Source: an uncultured Oscillospiraceae bacterium (lineage in GTDB: Bacteria > Bacillota > Clostridia > Oscillospirales > Oscillospiraceae). From it: DNA of 44,427 nt. The DNA is taken from assembly GCA_934630495.1 (NCBI GenBank), contig CAKTVW010000020.1, positions 1 through 44,427 on the forward strand, written 5' to 3'. A program made the translations under genes and the position numbers. Below are positions 26,226 through 33,971 of the stretch, one piece after another; the stretch's first letter is position 1, and each line of letters begins with the position of its first letter. The notes under the pieces are model-generated. The model was given only the letters and a program-made list of their open reading frames with translations, made no database searches and had not been told where the DNA came from.

Positions 26226-27440
26226 TCAAATGCCCCGGTAGAAATTGCCCGGAAGCTTTTCCGCGCATTTATGAAGCTGCAAAAGCGTCAGCGCCGCCAA
26301 AACGCGCTGTGCGGGCAGACCGCTGCGGGCGATCAGCTCGTCGGAATGCGTCGGCTCGACGCCGAGCAGGGCCTTTACCTTTTGCTCGTCCGGGGTGAGC
26401 GGCGCGTACTCTTTTTCGTCACTATACGCGTTTGAAGCAGGAATGTCAACGGCTTTTTTGTCGTCTCCGTCCGAAATGCACTTCGGCGTATAGACCGGCA
26501 GCGCCTTTTTATAGCGCATTTGATAAACGTGCTCCATTGCGGAGCGCGTCCGCCCGTCTGTCAGCTTATCCGGGAACAGATAGACATAACTCGAAACGAC
26601 ATCCCAGCCGTCCATGACCAGCGACGCACCCTCGCGAAGCAGGCGGTTCGTCCCCTCGCAGTTCTTCGCGCCGATATTGCCGGGAATGGTAAAAACGTCG
26701 CGCCCCTGCTCCAAGGCGTGCGTCGCGGTAATGAGTGCGCCGCTCCGTTCCGGCGCTTCAATGACCAGAACGCCGAGTGAAAGTCCGCTGATGATGCGGT
26801 TCCGCACGGGGAAATTGCCGCGATCGGGCCGCGTGCCCGGCGGGTACTCGCTGATCAGGCAGCCGTGGGCCGTGATCTCACGAAAGAGGAACCGATTCTC
26901 CGGCGGGTAAGCGACGTCTGCGCCGCACCCGAGCACGCAGACCACCGGCATCGCGGAATCCAGCGCGGCGCGAAGCGCCATCGTGTCGATCCCCCGTGCG
27001 CCGCCCGAAACGACGATTGCGCCGCTTGCGGCCATCAGCTTTGAAAACTGCTTGGCATGGAGCAGGCCGTATGCGGTGCAGTGGCGCGTACCGACCACCG
27101 CGACGGCCGCTTCATGGTCAAAATCAGGCAGTGTGCCGCGATAATAGAGCACCGCAGGAGGATCGGGAATATTTCTGAGGCGGTCGGGATAGGCTTCGTC
27201 GGCGTAGGTCAGGACGCCGATGCCCAAATTGTCGCAAGCAAGAAGAATGCGCTCCGCCTCTTCGGTCGATTTATCCAGAACGCTCTCCAGCCAGCGCTTA
27301 TCGAAGCCCTCGGTGCTCCGGCACTCCGCCTCGGTCAAAGCATAGATCCGCTCCGCCGTTCCGAATATCCGCAGCAGTGCGGCACGTCCGCGCGTACCGA
27401 TGCCCGGGCGGCAGGTCAGCCAGAGCCAATGCTTCAGCAT
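26226..27440 (-). CDS. dprA: DNA-processing protein DprA
   Basis: A 404-residue protein that loads RecA onto incoming single-stranded DNA during transformation. A helical N-terminal domain is followed by the Rossmann-like DprA core with AVAVVGTRHCTAYG (about residues 112-125), VVSGGARGIDTMALRAAL (143-160), GCGADVAYPPENR and the FPVRNRIISGLS block. A C-terminal winged-helix domain (about 335-404) starts DEQKVKALLGVEPTHSDEL. The open frame extends to 27497, but the ATG at 27440 with GAGAGAG upstream fits the family start MLKHWLWLTCRPGIG. No com genes are visible here, so competence itself is not shown. Confidence 0.95.
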   Translation of the reverse strand: MLKHWLWLTCRPGIGTRGRAALLRIFGTAERIYALTEAECRSTEGFDKRWLESVLDKSTEEAERILLACDNLGIGVLTYADEAYPDRLRNIPDPPAVLYYRGTLPDFDHEAAVAVVGTRHCTAYGLLHAKQFSKLMAASGAIVVSGGARGIDTMALRAALDSAMPVVCVLGCGADVAYPPENRFLFREITAHGCLISEYPPGTRPDRGNFPVRNRIISGLSLGVLVIEAPERSGALITATHALEQGRDVFTIPGNIGAKNCEGTNRLLREGASLVMDGWDVVSSYVYLFPDKLTDGRTRSAMEHVYQMRYKKALPVYTPKCISDGDDKKAVDIPASNAYSDEKEYAPLTPDEQKVKALLGVEPTHSDELIARSGLPAQRVLAALTLLQLHKCAEKLPGNFYRGI

Positions 27441-27548
27441 AATTTCTCTCTCTTTTCTGTCTTTTATTCCGCCGCGTCCGATATTTGTGCGGGCCAAGCG
27501 CGGACGGCGATATTACGGTTTTCGACTTTGGGCCGCTCCCGTCCGAAG

Positions 27549-28301
27549 CTAATCGGTGCGGCGCATCTGCCACATCACGATCGCCGCCGCGACCGCCGCG
27601 TTCAGCGATTCACAGCGGGGCGTCATGGGAATGATGATCTGCTTTTCGGAAGCGTCGAGGAGCTGCCTGCAAATTCCCTGTCCCTCGCTGCCGATGACCG
27701 TAACATAGTCGTGCAGCGGCAGTGTGCAGATGCTCTCCGCAGAGGGCGTCAGCGCGGTCGCGGCCAGAGGGAGCCCCTGCTCCGCGCAGCAGCGCAGGAG
27801 CTCGTCCATGGGCGCGGAGGTCGGCGGCGTGCGGAATACGGCGCCCATCGACGCACGTACCGTCTTTTCCGAAAAGGCGTCGGCGCACCCGTTCGTCAGC
27901 ACGACCGGCACGCCGAAGGCATCGGCCGTGCGCAGGATCGTGCCCAGATTTCCGGGGTCCTGAATGCGGTCGAGCAGAAGCGTCCCCGCCGTGATATGCA
28001 GCGGCTGAGGCTTCGGGAGCGCACAGGTAAAGACCACACCCTGCGGCGTTTTCATGGTGGAAAGGCTGTTCATCAGACTCTCCGGCACCGTCACGAAGCG
28101 CACCGTCTCCGGAAGCTCCGGACACGGTACGTTCTCTGCGGCGATAACGGTCAGCAGATGCGGGTACCACAGCAGTGCCTCCCCGAGGAGCTTTTGTCCG
28201 TCGCAGACAAACTCGCCGCAGCGCTCACGGTAGGCGCGGTCGGCCTGCAGCTTCCGAACATGCGCGATCAAAGGATTTTTACTGCTTGTGATGTATTCCA
28301 T
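27549..28301 (-). CDS. TrmH/SpoU family RNA 2'-O-methyltransferase
   Basis: A 250-residue SPOUT-class enzyme using S-adenosylmethionine, most likely on rRNA. The N-terminal substrate-binding part runs from TSSKNPLIAHVRKLQADRA to about residue 90. The three SPOUT motifs are LLLDRIQDPGNLGTILRTAD (about 123-142), VTVIGSEGQGI (about 200-210) and IPMTPRCESLNAAVAAAIV (about 221-239). GGGGAG stands seven bases before the ATG. It resembles the RlmB/TsnR group, but the target nucleotide cannot be assigned. It heads the minus-strand housekeeping run, divergent from rpsF; 108 featureless bases separate it from dprA. Confidence 0.9.
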   Translation of the reverse strand: MEYITSSKNPLIAHVRKLQADRAYRERCGEFVCDGQKLLGEALLWYPHLLTVIAAENVPCPELPETVRFVTVPESLMNSLSTMKTPQGVVFTCALPKPQPLHITAGTLLLDRIQDPGNLGTILRTADAFGVPVVLTNGCADAFSEKTVRASMGAVFRTPPTSAPMDELLRCCAEQGLPLAATALTPSAESICTLPLHDYVTVIGSEGQGICRQLLDASEKQIIIPMTPRCESLNAAVAAAIVMWQMRRTD

Positions 28302-28352
28302 GCTGTTTCTCCCCGGATACGGCCCGCAAGACGCCGTGATACAATATATTAT

Positions 28353-28381
28353 AGAATATCATCGGAATTTGCCTTTGTCAA
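28353..28381 (-). promoter_or_regulatory. Probable SigA promoter of the TrmH-dprA-topA run
   Basis: On the minus strand, a consensus TTGACA (28381-28376) is followed by 17 bases and TATTCT (28358-28353). A better -10, TATAAT at 28353-28348, is 22 bases from that -35 and would need a poor alternative -35. The region is AT-rich and promoter-like; which -10 is used is uncertain. Confidence 0.55.
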
Positions 28382-28512
28382 CCTGTGGATTCCGAACTTT
28401 TTCCGCATAAACAGCTTCCCGTTTTCCGATGACTTTCTATGCGGCAGGGTCGTAAGAAACGATATCCCGGAAAAAGTCTTCAAAAATAAGTAAAAAACAT
28501 GCGAAAAAAAGG

Positions 28513-28541
28513 TTGACAAATGGGGCTTGACTCTGTAAAAT
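28513..28541 (+). promoter_or_regulatory. SigA promoter of rpsF-ssb-rpsR
   Basis: TTGACA at 28513-28518, a 17-base spacer and TAAAAT at 28536-28541. It is close to consensus, as expected for ribosomal protein genes, and gives a leader of about 75 bases before rpsF. Confidence 0.85.
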
Positions 28542-28567
28542 AAATGAGCTTGTGCATACAAGCAATC

Positions 28568-28597
28568 CTTGCCGCCGACGAGATCGGCGGCCACAAG
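28568..28597 (+). promoter_or_regulatory. Leader hairpin, candidate S6:S18 autoregulatory site
   Basis: An 8-bp GC stem, GCCGCCGA with TCGGCGGC (28571-28578 and 28584-28591), is capped by a 5-base loop. It is extended by CTT/AAG across a 3-base CAC bulge on the 3' side. It ends shortly before the AAAGGAGG ribosome-binding site of rpsF. Known S6:S18 leader motifs are bulged hairpins with CCG elements in this position. The hairpin is seen; the binding role is inferred and I could not compare with the Rfam model. Confidence 0.45.
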
Positions 28598-28621
28598 TCC
28601 AAAAGGAGGTGCAACACAACA

Positions 28622-28918
28622 ATGGCTAAGATTTCCGGCAAGTATGAGATCGTCTATATCATCGACCCCGCTAAGGGCGAAGAGGGTATCGCCGCTCTCG
28701 TGGAAAAGTTCAAGGCGATGGTTGAGGCAGAAGGTACCCTTACCGGTATCGAGGAATGGGGCAAGCGCCGGCTGGCGTATCCCATCAACGACCTGCCCGA
28801 AGGCTACTATGTCCTCATGAACTGCGAATGCAAGCCCGAGCTCCCCGCCGAGCTGGACCGTGTGTTCAAGATCACTGACGGCATTATGCGTTCCATCATC
28901 GTCGCCGTCGAAGAGTAA
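28622..28918 (+). CDS. rpsF: 30S ribosomal protein S6
   Basis: A 98-residue ribosomal protein of the 30S platform that pairs with S18. Typical blocks are ISGKYEIVYIIDPAKGEEGI at the start, GTLTGIEEWGKRRLAYPIND near residue 40 and GYYVLMNCECKPELPAELDR near residue 60. The ATG at 28622 follows a strong AGGAGG. An in-frame extension to 28544 is not used, as it runs through the leader hairpin. The stop is 13 bases before ssb. Confidence 0.97.
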   Translation: MAKISGKYEIVYIIDPAKGEEGIAALVEKFKAMVEAEGTLTGIEEWGKRRLAYPINDLPEGYYVLMNCECKPELPAELDRVFKITDGIMRSIIVAVEE

Positions 28919-28931
28919 GGGGGGCTTCTTC

Positions 28932-29402
28932 ATGCTGAACCATATCGTTCTCATGGGTCGCCTTACCCGTGACCCCGAGCTTCGTCGGACGGGTTCCGGC
29001 GTGGCCGTGGCCACTTTCACGCTCGCCGTTGACCGCGATTTCGCGAACAGTCAGACCGGCGAACGTGAAACGGATTTCATCGACATCGTCGCATGGCGCA
29101 GTACCGCTGAGTTTGTCAGCAAGTACTTCGCGAAGGGCCGTATGGCGGTGGTTTCCGGTCGGCTCCAGATCAGACCGTGGACCGACAAGGACGGCAACAA
29201 GCGCCGCAGCGCCGAGGTCATCGCCGATAACGTCTACTTCGGCGATTCCAAGCGCGACAGCGACAACAGCGGCTATTCCGCCGCGCCGAGCTACGGCAAT
29301 CCGCCTCCCGCTCCGGCGAACAACGGCTACGCCCCTGCTACTCCGGCGCCGGCATCCGACTTCTCGATGATCGAGGACGACGACAGCCAGCTCCCGTTCT
29401 GA
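28932..29402 (+). CDS. ssb: Single-stranded DNA-binding protein
   Basis: A 156-residue SSB that coats single-stranded DNA in replication and repair. The OB fold covers about residues 1-105, with NHIVLMGRLTRDPELRRTGS, FIDIVAWRSTAEFVSKYF and MAVVSGRLQIRPWTDKDG. A proline- and alanine-rich linker follows, then the acidic tip DDDSQLPF that docks partner proteins. The ATG at 28932 has an AAGGGGGG ribosome-binding site. The S6-SSB-S18 order is the standard Bacillota operon. Confidence 0.97.
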   Translation: MLNHIVLMGRLTRDPELRRTGSGVAVATFTLAVDRDFANSQTGERETDFIDIVAWRSTAEFVSKYFAKGRMAVVSGRLQIRPWTDKDGNKRRSAEVIADNVYFGDSKRDSDNSGYSAAPSYGNPPPAPANNGYAPATPAPASDFSMIEDDDSQLPF

Positions 29403-29440
29403 GCTTTTCTACCTGAGTATTGAAGAAGGAGGATTTCATC

Positions 29441-29680
29441 ATGGCTATGACCAATGACAAGGCTCGCCCGCGTAAGCGCAAGAAGGTATGTAACTTCTGC
29501 GTGGACAAGGTCACGAGCATTGACTTCAAGGATTCCGCCAAGCTCCGCCGTTATACCTCTGAGCGCGCCAAGATCCTTCCCCGCCGTACCACCGGCACCT
29601 GCGCAGCGCATCAGCGTCAGCTGACGATCGCCATCAAGCGCGCCCGTCAGATCGCCCTGCTGCCCTACGTCGCAGACTGA
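29441..29680 (+). CDS. rpsR: 30S ribosomal protein S18
   Basis: A 79-residue protein that binds S6 and 16S rRNA. It has RPRKRKKVCNFCVDKV near the start and RRYTSERAKILPRRTTGTCA in the middle. The C-x2-C and the later T-C-A-A-H suggest the zinc-binding (C+) form, which can differ in regulation from the C- form made under zinc shortage. AAGGAGG stands eight bases before the ATG at 29441. A TTG seven codons upstream lies in the ribosome-binding site and is rejected as the start. Confidence 0.97.
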   Translation: MAMTNDKARPRKRKKVCNFCVDKVTSIDFKDSAKLRRYTSERAKILPRRTTGTCAAHQRQLTIAIKRARQIALLPYVAD

Positions 29681-29704
29681 TTTTCATTCGGATATCAGAA
29701 AAGG

Positions 29705-29740
29705 CGCCGCTCTGTGAGAAGCCTCGCAGAGCGGCGTTTT
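29705..29740 (+). terminator. Rho-independent terminator of rpsF-ssb-rpsR
   Basis: A 10-bp perfect stem, CGCCGCTCTG (29705-29714) with CAGAGCGGCG (29727-29736), is followed by TTTTG. It lies 25 bases after the rpsR stop. Confidence 0.88.
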
Positions 29741-29770
29741 GTCGTTCTCTTATCAGAAAAATAGGGGTTC

Positions 29771-29805
29771 TATAATAAAAGTTGGGGGCAGGCGATAAGC
29801 CCCAA
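29771..29805 (-). terminator. Probable terminator of the GntR-ABC exporter operon
   Basis: On the minus strand, TTGGGG (29805-29800) pairs with CCCCAA (29787-29782), followed by CTTTTATTAT. The stem is short but well placed, 24 bases after the permease stop and between two converging operons. The loop contains GGCGATAAGCC, which recurs near the right end of the window. Confidence 0.55.
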
Positions 29806-29828
29806 GTTTCTTGTAGGACCGCTTTATA

Positions 29829-31595
29829 TCAGTTCAATACCGTTTTCAAAAATGCGGTGGTGGCTTTTGCTTTCTTTGAAATTAAGAAGCTATTGAGGAA
29901 GCCGTCGCCGTAAAGCGTGATACGATAGACATGATCATCGCTATTCGTGTTGTATTTATCGAAAGCGTAGATATTTCCCTCCTGCGCGTCCTGTACCAGA
30001 CACTCGCGAAGCTCGGCGATCTGCTTGGAGCTTAGGGTGAAATCCGAGATCGAGTTGTATGTCCCATAATTGGTGACATTGACTCGATCGGTTTCGGACA
30101 GCAGGCGGTCAAAATAGTCGCCGTTCAGGTCGCCTCTTGTCAGGAGCGCGTCGATCTGCGCATCGATCTGCGGCTCCTCTGTTTCCAGCGCATTCCGGCT
30201 GTATCTGCGTTTGACCGTTTTTCCGTTCTTCAGATGGTATGTCAGACACAGCTCGTCATATCCGGATCCGAAGTAATCGAAATTCTCTGTGCGGTGCTCC
30301 AGCAGCTCCTTCTGGAGCTCCGTCAGCTTCGCGACGTCCTCCTCGGAGGTCAGCTTCAGTCCGAGGGATTCAGAAAAATATGTGCCTGTCCCAACCACAG
30401 CATATTCGACCTGCTCGACCTGCGGCACATAACGGACGATGCCGAGCCAGTCGAATCGGATACATGCAAAGGCCAGCAGGACGATCGCGGCAAAGCAGCC
30501 GTAGCCGATCCACGCGCGCTTTTTGAACACACGGGCAGAGCGGCGCAGCAGCATTTCCGCACCGAAGAAGCCGATAAATCCGCCGATCAGCAGGAACAGC
30601 ATCGTCGGCAGGAAGCGTCCCGCCGAGGTCGCGCCGAATAAAATGAGCCGTGTCAGATACCCGATAAACAATGCGTTCAACAGCGCCACCAGATACTTAA
30701 CGATCGGGCGGGCAAAGGGAAACGCGATCGCTTCGCCGCAGGACTCCATCCGGCGGCGGCGATAAAGGCACCACGCCAAAGCCATCAACGCCGCACCCAC
30801 TGCGGCGATCACGCCCACATAGATCCAAAGCCCGGTAAGCTGGGTTCGGAGCACAGCCGATGTAAAGAAAGCACCGCTATTCGACGGAGCGGACAGATTG
30901 CTCACAACAAGCAGCAGATTGATCGCGGGCGAGAGCGCGGTAAACAGCTCGGTCGACGAGAAGTCATAGCCGTAGAGCAGCGGCTCGATCAGCAGACGGG
31001 TCAATCCCTCCAGCACAACGGGAAGATAATTCAGCAGGCAGTACAGCAGGACCCCGTGCACCGCTCTGCCTGTCATGTTCATGCAGAACACAGCCAGACC
31101 GTAGAAGAACAAATATGTCAGAAGGCCGAGCGCATAGCTCTGCAGCAGTGCGCCGAGAAGGAGCGCGATCGACTCGGCCTGCAGCATCGAAGCAAGCAGC
31201 AGATCGATGCCGCAGATCGCCGTCCACGGAACAGCCATAAACAGCAGGCCGCTGATGAGATTCGTGCGGAACAGGATCCCGCGCGAGACCGGAAAAGCAT
31301 GGAGCATATACGCACTGCGCGTCCGGTGCAGATAGCCGAAGCAGCACACCGCGCACACGATCGCATACGGGCACAGCACGAGGCACTCGGAAACAACGTG
31401 AGTCTCAATGAGGGATGTTGCCGTCTCAAGGGTCGATCGGGTCGATTCAAGCCCTCTGCCGGAAAATAGTCCCGTCAGGATCGGCATTGTGAATACCAAG
31501 AACAGCAGAAAGGCGAATAACGACCACAGCGGCCAGAAGCGCGTGATATTCTTGCGCAGCAGCGTGCGATTACAGAAGGATGTTCTTGACGTCAT
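29829..31595 (-). CDS. ABC-2 type transporter permease
   Basis: A 588-residue membrane protein. About eleven hydrophobic spans fill the first 390 residues, beginning near FWPLWSLFAFLLFLVFTM. The last 190 residues are soluble and probably outside the cell or at the membrane face, resembling the extra domain of YtrC/D-like permeases. It works with the ATPase encoded just upstream, whose gene it overlaps by 26 bases. AGGTG precedes the ATG. With a YtrA-type GntR regulator in front, the likely role is defence against a cell-envelope antibiotic or stress. That role is an inference from operon style, not from a substrate-binding motif. Confidence 0.82.
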   Translation of the reverse strand: MTSRTSFCNRTLLRKNITRFWPLWSLFAFLLFLVFTMPILTGLFSGRGLESTRSTLETATSLIETHVVSECLVLCPYAIVCAVCCFGYLHRTRSAYMLHAFPVSRGILFRTNLISGLLFMAVPWTAICGIDLLLASMLQAESIALLLGALLQSYALGLLTYLFFYGLAVFCMNMTGRAVHGVLLYCLLNYLPVVLEGLTRLLIEPLLYGYDFSSTELFTALSPAINLLLVVSNLSAPSNSGAFFTSAVLRTQLTGLWIYVGVIAAVGAALMALAWCLYRRRRMESCGEAIAFPFARPIVKYLVALLNALFIGYLTRLILFGATSAGRFLPTMLFLLIGGFIGFFGAEMLLRRSARVFKKRAWIGYGCFAAIVLLAFACIRFDWLGIVRYVPQVEQVEYAVVGTGTYFSESLGLKLTSEEDVAKLTELQKELLEHRTENFDYFGSGYDELCLTYHLKNGKTVKRRYSRNALETEEPQIDAQIDALLTRGDLNGDYFDRLLSETDRVNVTNYGTYNSISDFTLSSKQIAELRECLVQDAQEGNIYAFDKYNTNSDDHVYRITLYGDGFLNSFLISKKAKATTAFLKTVLN

Positions 31596-32463
31596 AATCT
31601 ACACCTCCCAGCTCATAGACAAATATTTCTTCCAGTGTCAACGGGACCATGTCAAAAAAGGTCGGCTCGAGCGCGTTCAGCCTCTCGGCGATCTCACTTT
31701 GGCTGCCGCGAAGGATCAGCGTCTTGATCCGTCCGCTGCTGCCCTCGTGAACGACCTGCAGATCGTCGGGCACGCCGCAGCCGTCGCGGAAAACGATCTG
31801 TACCTTGACCACATTGTCCTGAAGCTCCGACAGCGCACGCTCCAAGATCACCTTGCCGCGGTGCATAATGCCGACATGGTCGCAGACATCCTCCAGCTCG
31901 CGCAGATTGTGCGACGAGACAAGGACTGTCATGCCGCGTTCGGCCACGTCCTGCATAATCAGGCTCCATACCTGCCGACGCATTACCGGGTCAAGGCCGT
32001 CGACAGGCTCGTCGAGGACCAGGAGATCGGGCCGCGTGCAGATCGACAGCAGGAAAGCCGCCTGCTTCTGCATACCCTTGGAATAACGGCGGATCGCCGC
32101 CTTCTCATTGAGCGAAAACGCGCCGAGCAGCTTAGCGTAGCGTTCCTTGTCGAAGTTGGGATAAAGGCCTGCATACAGACGCATCATATCCCTGAGATCG
32201 GAAGAATTATAGTAAAAAATATCGTCCGGAATGTAGGCCATCCGCGCTTTAAGCGCCGCGTTCTCATAGACCGGCATCCCGTCGATGCGGATCGTACCGC
32301 TGTCCGGGCGAAAGACCCCCGTCAAATGGCGGATCAGCGTGGACTTGCCCGCCCCGTTCGGGCCGACAAGACCGTAAACCGAGCCGCGCGGGACGGTCAT
32401 GCTGAGATCATCTAAGGCGCGATAATCGCCGAATTTCTTTGTAACATTGCGTATCTCTATCAT
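31570..32463 (-). CDS. ABC transporter ATP-binding protein
   Basis: A 297-residue ATPase that powers the adjacent permease. Walker A is GLVGPNGAGKSTLIRHLTG (about residues 31-49), Walker B is LLVLDEPVDGLDP (about 147-159), and the switch histidine is in VLVSSHNLRELE. The signature motif reads RYSKGMQKQ rather than LSGGQ, a form common in the YtrB-like and bacitracin/lantibiotic ATPase group. GGAGGGAG stands before the ATG. The gene lies 30 bases after the GntR gene and is part of the same operon. Confidence 0.93.
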   Translation of the reverse strand: MIEIRNVTKKFGDYRALDDLSMTVPRGSVYGLVGPNGAGKSTLIRHLTGVFRPDSGTIRIDGMPVYENAALKARMAYIPDDIFYYNSSDLRDMMRLYAGLYPNFDKERYAKLLGAFSLNEKAAIRRYSKGMQKQAAFLLSICTRPDLLVLDEPVDGLDPVMRRQVWSLIMQDVAERGMTVLVSSHNLRELEDVCDHVGIMHRGKVILERALSELQDNVVKVQIVFRDGCGVPDDLQVVHEGSSGRIKTLILRGSQSEIAERLNALEPTFFDMVPLTLEEIFVYELGGVDYDVKNILL

Positions 32464-32493
32464 TGGCTTCTCCCTCCTTGATCCTTCAATTTT

Positions 32494-32850
32494 TCATTCT
32501 GCTGTTTCGATGCGCCGAAGCAGCTCCTGCTTCGGTTCTCCCAGCCGCAGCAGCTCCGCCGCAACGGCCGAAAAATCCTCGAGCAGCTTTTCCCGACGCT
32601 CCCTGTTCACCTCGGAAAGCGCCGCGGCGAACGTCCCCTTCCCCTGTACCGTGCAGAGATATCCCTCCGCTTCCAGCTCCCGATAGGCGCGCTGGATCGT
32701 GTTGGGATTGATCGCAAGCTCCGACGCCAGCTCGCGCACCGACGGCAGACGCTCTCCGGCGGCAAGGCCGCCCGTCAGGATCAAGCGGCGCAGATTTTCC
32801 TTGAGCTGTTCGTACAGCGGGCGGGGATCATGATAGTTCAGCGAGATCAA
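32494..32850 (-). CDS. GntR family transcriptional regulator (YtrA subfamily)
   Basis: A 118-residue repressor-type protein. The winged helix runs from PRPLYEQLKENLRRLILTGG through ERLPSVRELASELAINPNTI to YRELEAEGYLCTVQGKGTF, the standard GntR pattern. Only a short helical C-terminus of about 45 residues follows, which defines the YtrA type that has no ligand-binding domain. The start is a TTG at 32850 with AAGGAGG seven bases upstream; the frame stays open to 32934 but that part crosses the promoter. It likely binds the palindrome at 32872-32902 and represses its own ABC operon. Confidence 0.9.
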   Translation of the reverse strand: MISLNYHDPRPLYEQLKENLRRLILTGGLAAGERLPSVRELASELAINPNTIQRAYRELEAEGYLCTVQGKGTFAAALSEVNRERREKLLEDFSAVAAELLRLGEPKQELLRRIETAE

Positions 32851-32871
32851 CAAACCGCCTCCTTCCGCTAA

Positions 32872-32902
32872 GTGTATCAACTGTTCTAATACAGTTATAC
32901 AC
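32872..32902. promoter_or_regulatory. Palindromic operator for the GntR regulator
   Basis: A 31-base dyad: GTGTAT, one C, AACTGT, six bases, ACAGTT, ATACAC. The two 12-base half sites are perfect complements apart from one inserted base. It covers the -10 and the transcription start of the regulator's own promoter, the usual placing for autorepression. Binding by the adjacent GntR protein is inferred. Confidence 0.75.
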
Positions 32903-32922
32903 GGTTTTATCAAATTTGTCAA
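32894..32922 (-). promoter_or_regulatory. SigA promoter of the GntR-ABC operon
   Basis: On the minus strand, TTGACA (32922-32917), a 17-base spacer and TATAAC (32899-32894). The -10 lies inside the palindromic operator, so this is a strong promoter that the regulator could block. Confidence 0.85.
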
Positions 32923-33004
32923 GAGGCGCTTCACGGAAATGCGGTATCTTTTCGGCGATCGCGGCTAAAACGCCGCAGGCAGCTGTTTTGCCGCTTTCCT
33001 TTTT

Positions 33005-33039
33005 ATAAAAACGCACGGGCAAGCCGTATGCCCGTGCGT
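33005..33039 (-). terminator. Rho-independent terminator of the nucleoside operon
   Basis: An 11-bp stem, ACGCACGGGCA (33011-33021) with TGCCCGTGCGT (33029-33039), is followed on the minus strand by TTTTATAAAA. It begins six bases after the last nucleoside hydrolase stop. Confidence 0.9.
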
Positions 33040-33045
33040 TATCCC

Positions 33046-33969
33046 TTATTTACAGAAAACCTCTTTCATGCCGTCGGCAAAGGCGCTGCGGTCGATCTCC
33101 AGCAGGACGAGCGTATTCTTGGTCGGAAAACGGAAATCACTGTAGAGATCGGTGACGGTCTTTCCAAGCGTCAGCTCGCTCCGCGTTTCGACAAACACGC
33201 CCGCTTCCCTGCCCGAAAACAGCTCCGGCCGCGCAAGATACCAGATCGGGCAGGCGTCGTGAATGCTCCAGCCGGGCTTCCCGGCGCGAAGATTTCTTTC
33301 CAGAAGATCGCGGCTGAACGCGCTCAAATACTGTCCGAGGCGTCCGCCGTTTCCGATGCGCTCCAGCTCCTCGGACGTCAGATACGCCCGATTCGTCACA
33401 TCCAGACCGCACATGACGACGCGGCAGCCGCTTTGAAATACCGCCTGCGCCGCATCGGGATCGGTATAAATGTTATACTCCGCACACGGCGTCCGATTGC
33501 CGCCGACAGCAGCGCCGCCCATGATAACGACGCGGTGCAGCAGCTCAGGCAGCTTCGGATACTTCGCAAAGGCCGTGGCCACGTTTGTCAGCGGACCGAG
33601 CGCCACCAGCTCCAGCCTGCCCTCAAAGCGGCAGGCTGCCTCATAGAGCGCGTCCCACATTGTCTGCGGCTCCACCGCCCTCTTCGGCTCGGGAAGCGTC
33701 ACGCCGCCCAGACCGTTTTCGCCGTGAAAGACCGAGGCGTCCCGATACGGGCGCAGCCACGGCTTCTCCGCACCTCGATAGACGGGATAGTCCGCCTCCA
33801 TCAGCTCGCAGAGCGTCAGCGCATTTCTCGTCGTTTTTTCCAGCGGGACATTCCCGGCTACGCTGCTGATCGCTACGATCTCAAGCTCCGGCAGGCTGTG
33901 CGCCAGCATCAAGGCCGCCGCATCGTCAACGCCGGGGTCGGTATCGATCCAGATCGGGAGCTTGCTCAT
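33046..33969 (-). CDS. Inosine-uridine preferring nucleoside hydrolase family protein (1)
   Basis: A 307-residue hydrolase that splits a ribonucleoside into base and ribose. The calcium-binding N-terminal motif is IWIDTDPGVDDAAALMLAHS, the second metal contact lies in LVALGPLTNVATAFAKYP near residue 120, and NIYTDPDAAQAVFQSG lies near residue 165. The C-terminal HDACPIWYLARPELF holds the conserved active-site His-Asp. I use the ATG at 33969 with AAGGAGG seven bases upstream; another ATG at 33975 is only one base from that site. It is the last gene of the importer operon and overlaps no stop but starts inside the end of the sister gene. Confidence 0.92.
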   Translation of the reverse strand: MSKLPIWIDTDPGVDDAAALMLAHSLPELEIVAISSVAGNVPLEKTTRNALTLCELMEADYPVYRGAEKPWLRPYRDASVFHGENGLGGVTLPEPKRAVEPQTMWDALYEAACRFEGRLELVALGPLTNVATAFAKYPKLPELLHRVVIMGGAAVGGNRTPCAEYNIYTDPDAAQAVFQSGCRVVMCGLDVTNRAYLTSEELERIGNGGRLGQYLSAFSRDLLERNLRAGKPGWSIHDACPIWYLARPELFSGREAGVFVETRSELTLGKTVTDLYSDFRFPTKNTLVLLEIDRSAFADGMKEVFCK

Positions 33970-33971
33970 AC

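Noticed and set aside
28349..29020. 223-codon minus-strand open frame over rpsF
   Set aside because: It runs through the rpsF promoter, leader and coding region and matches no family.
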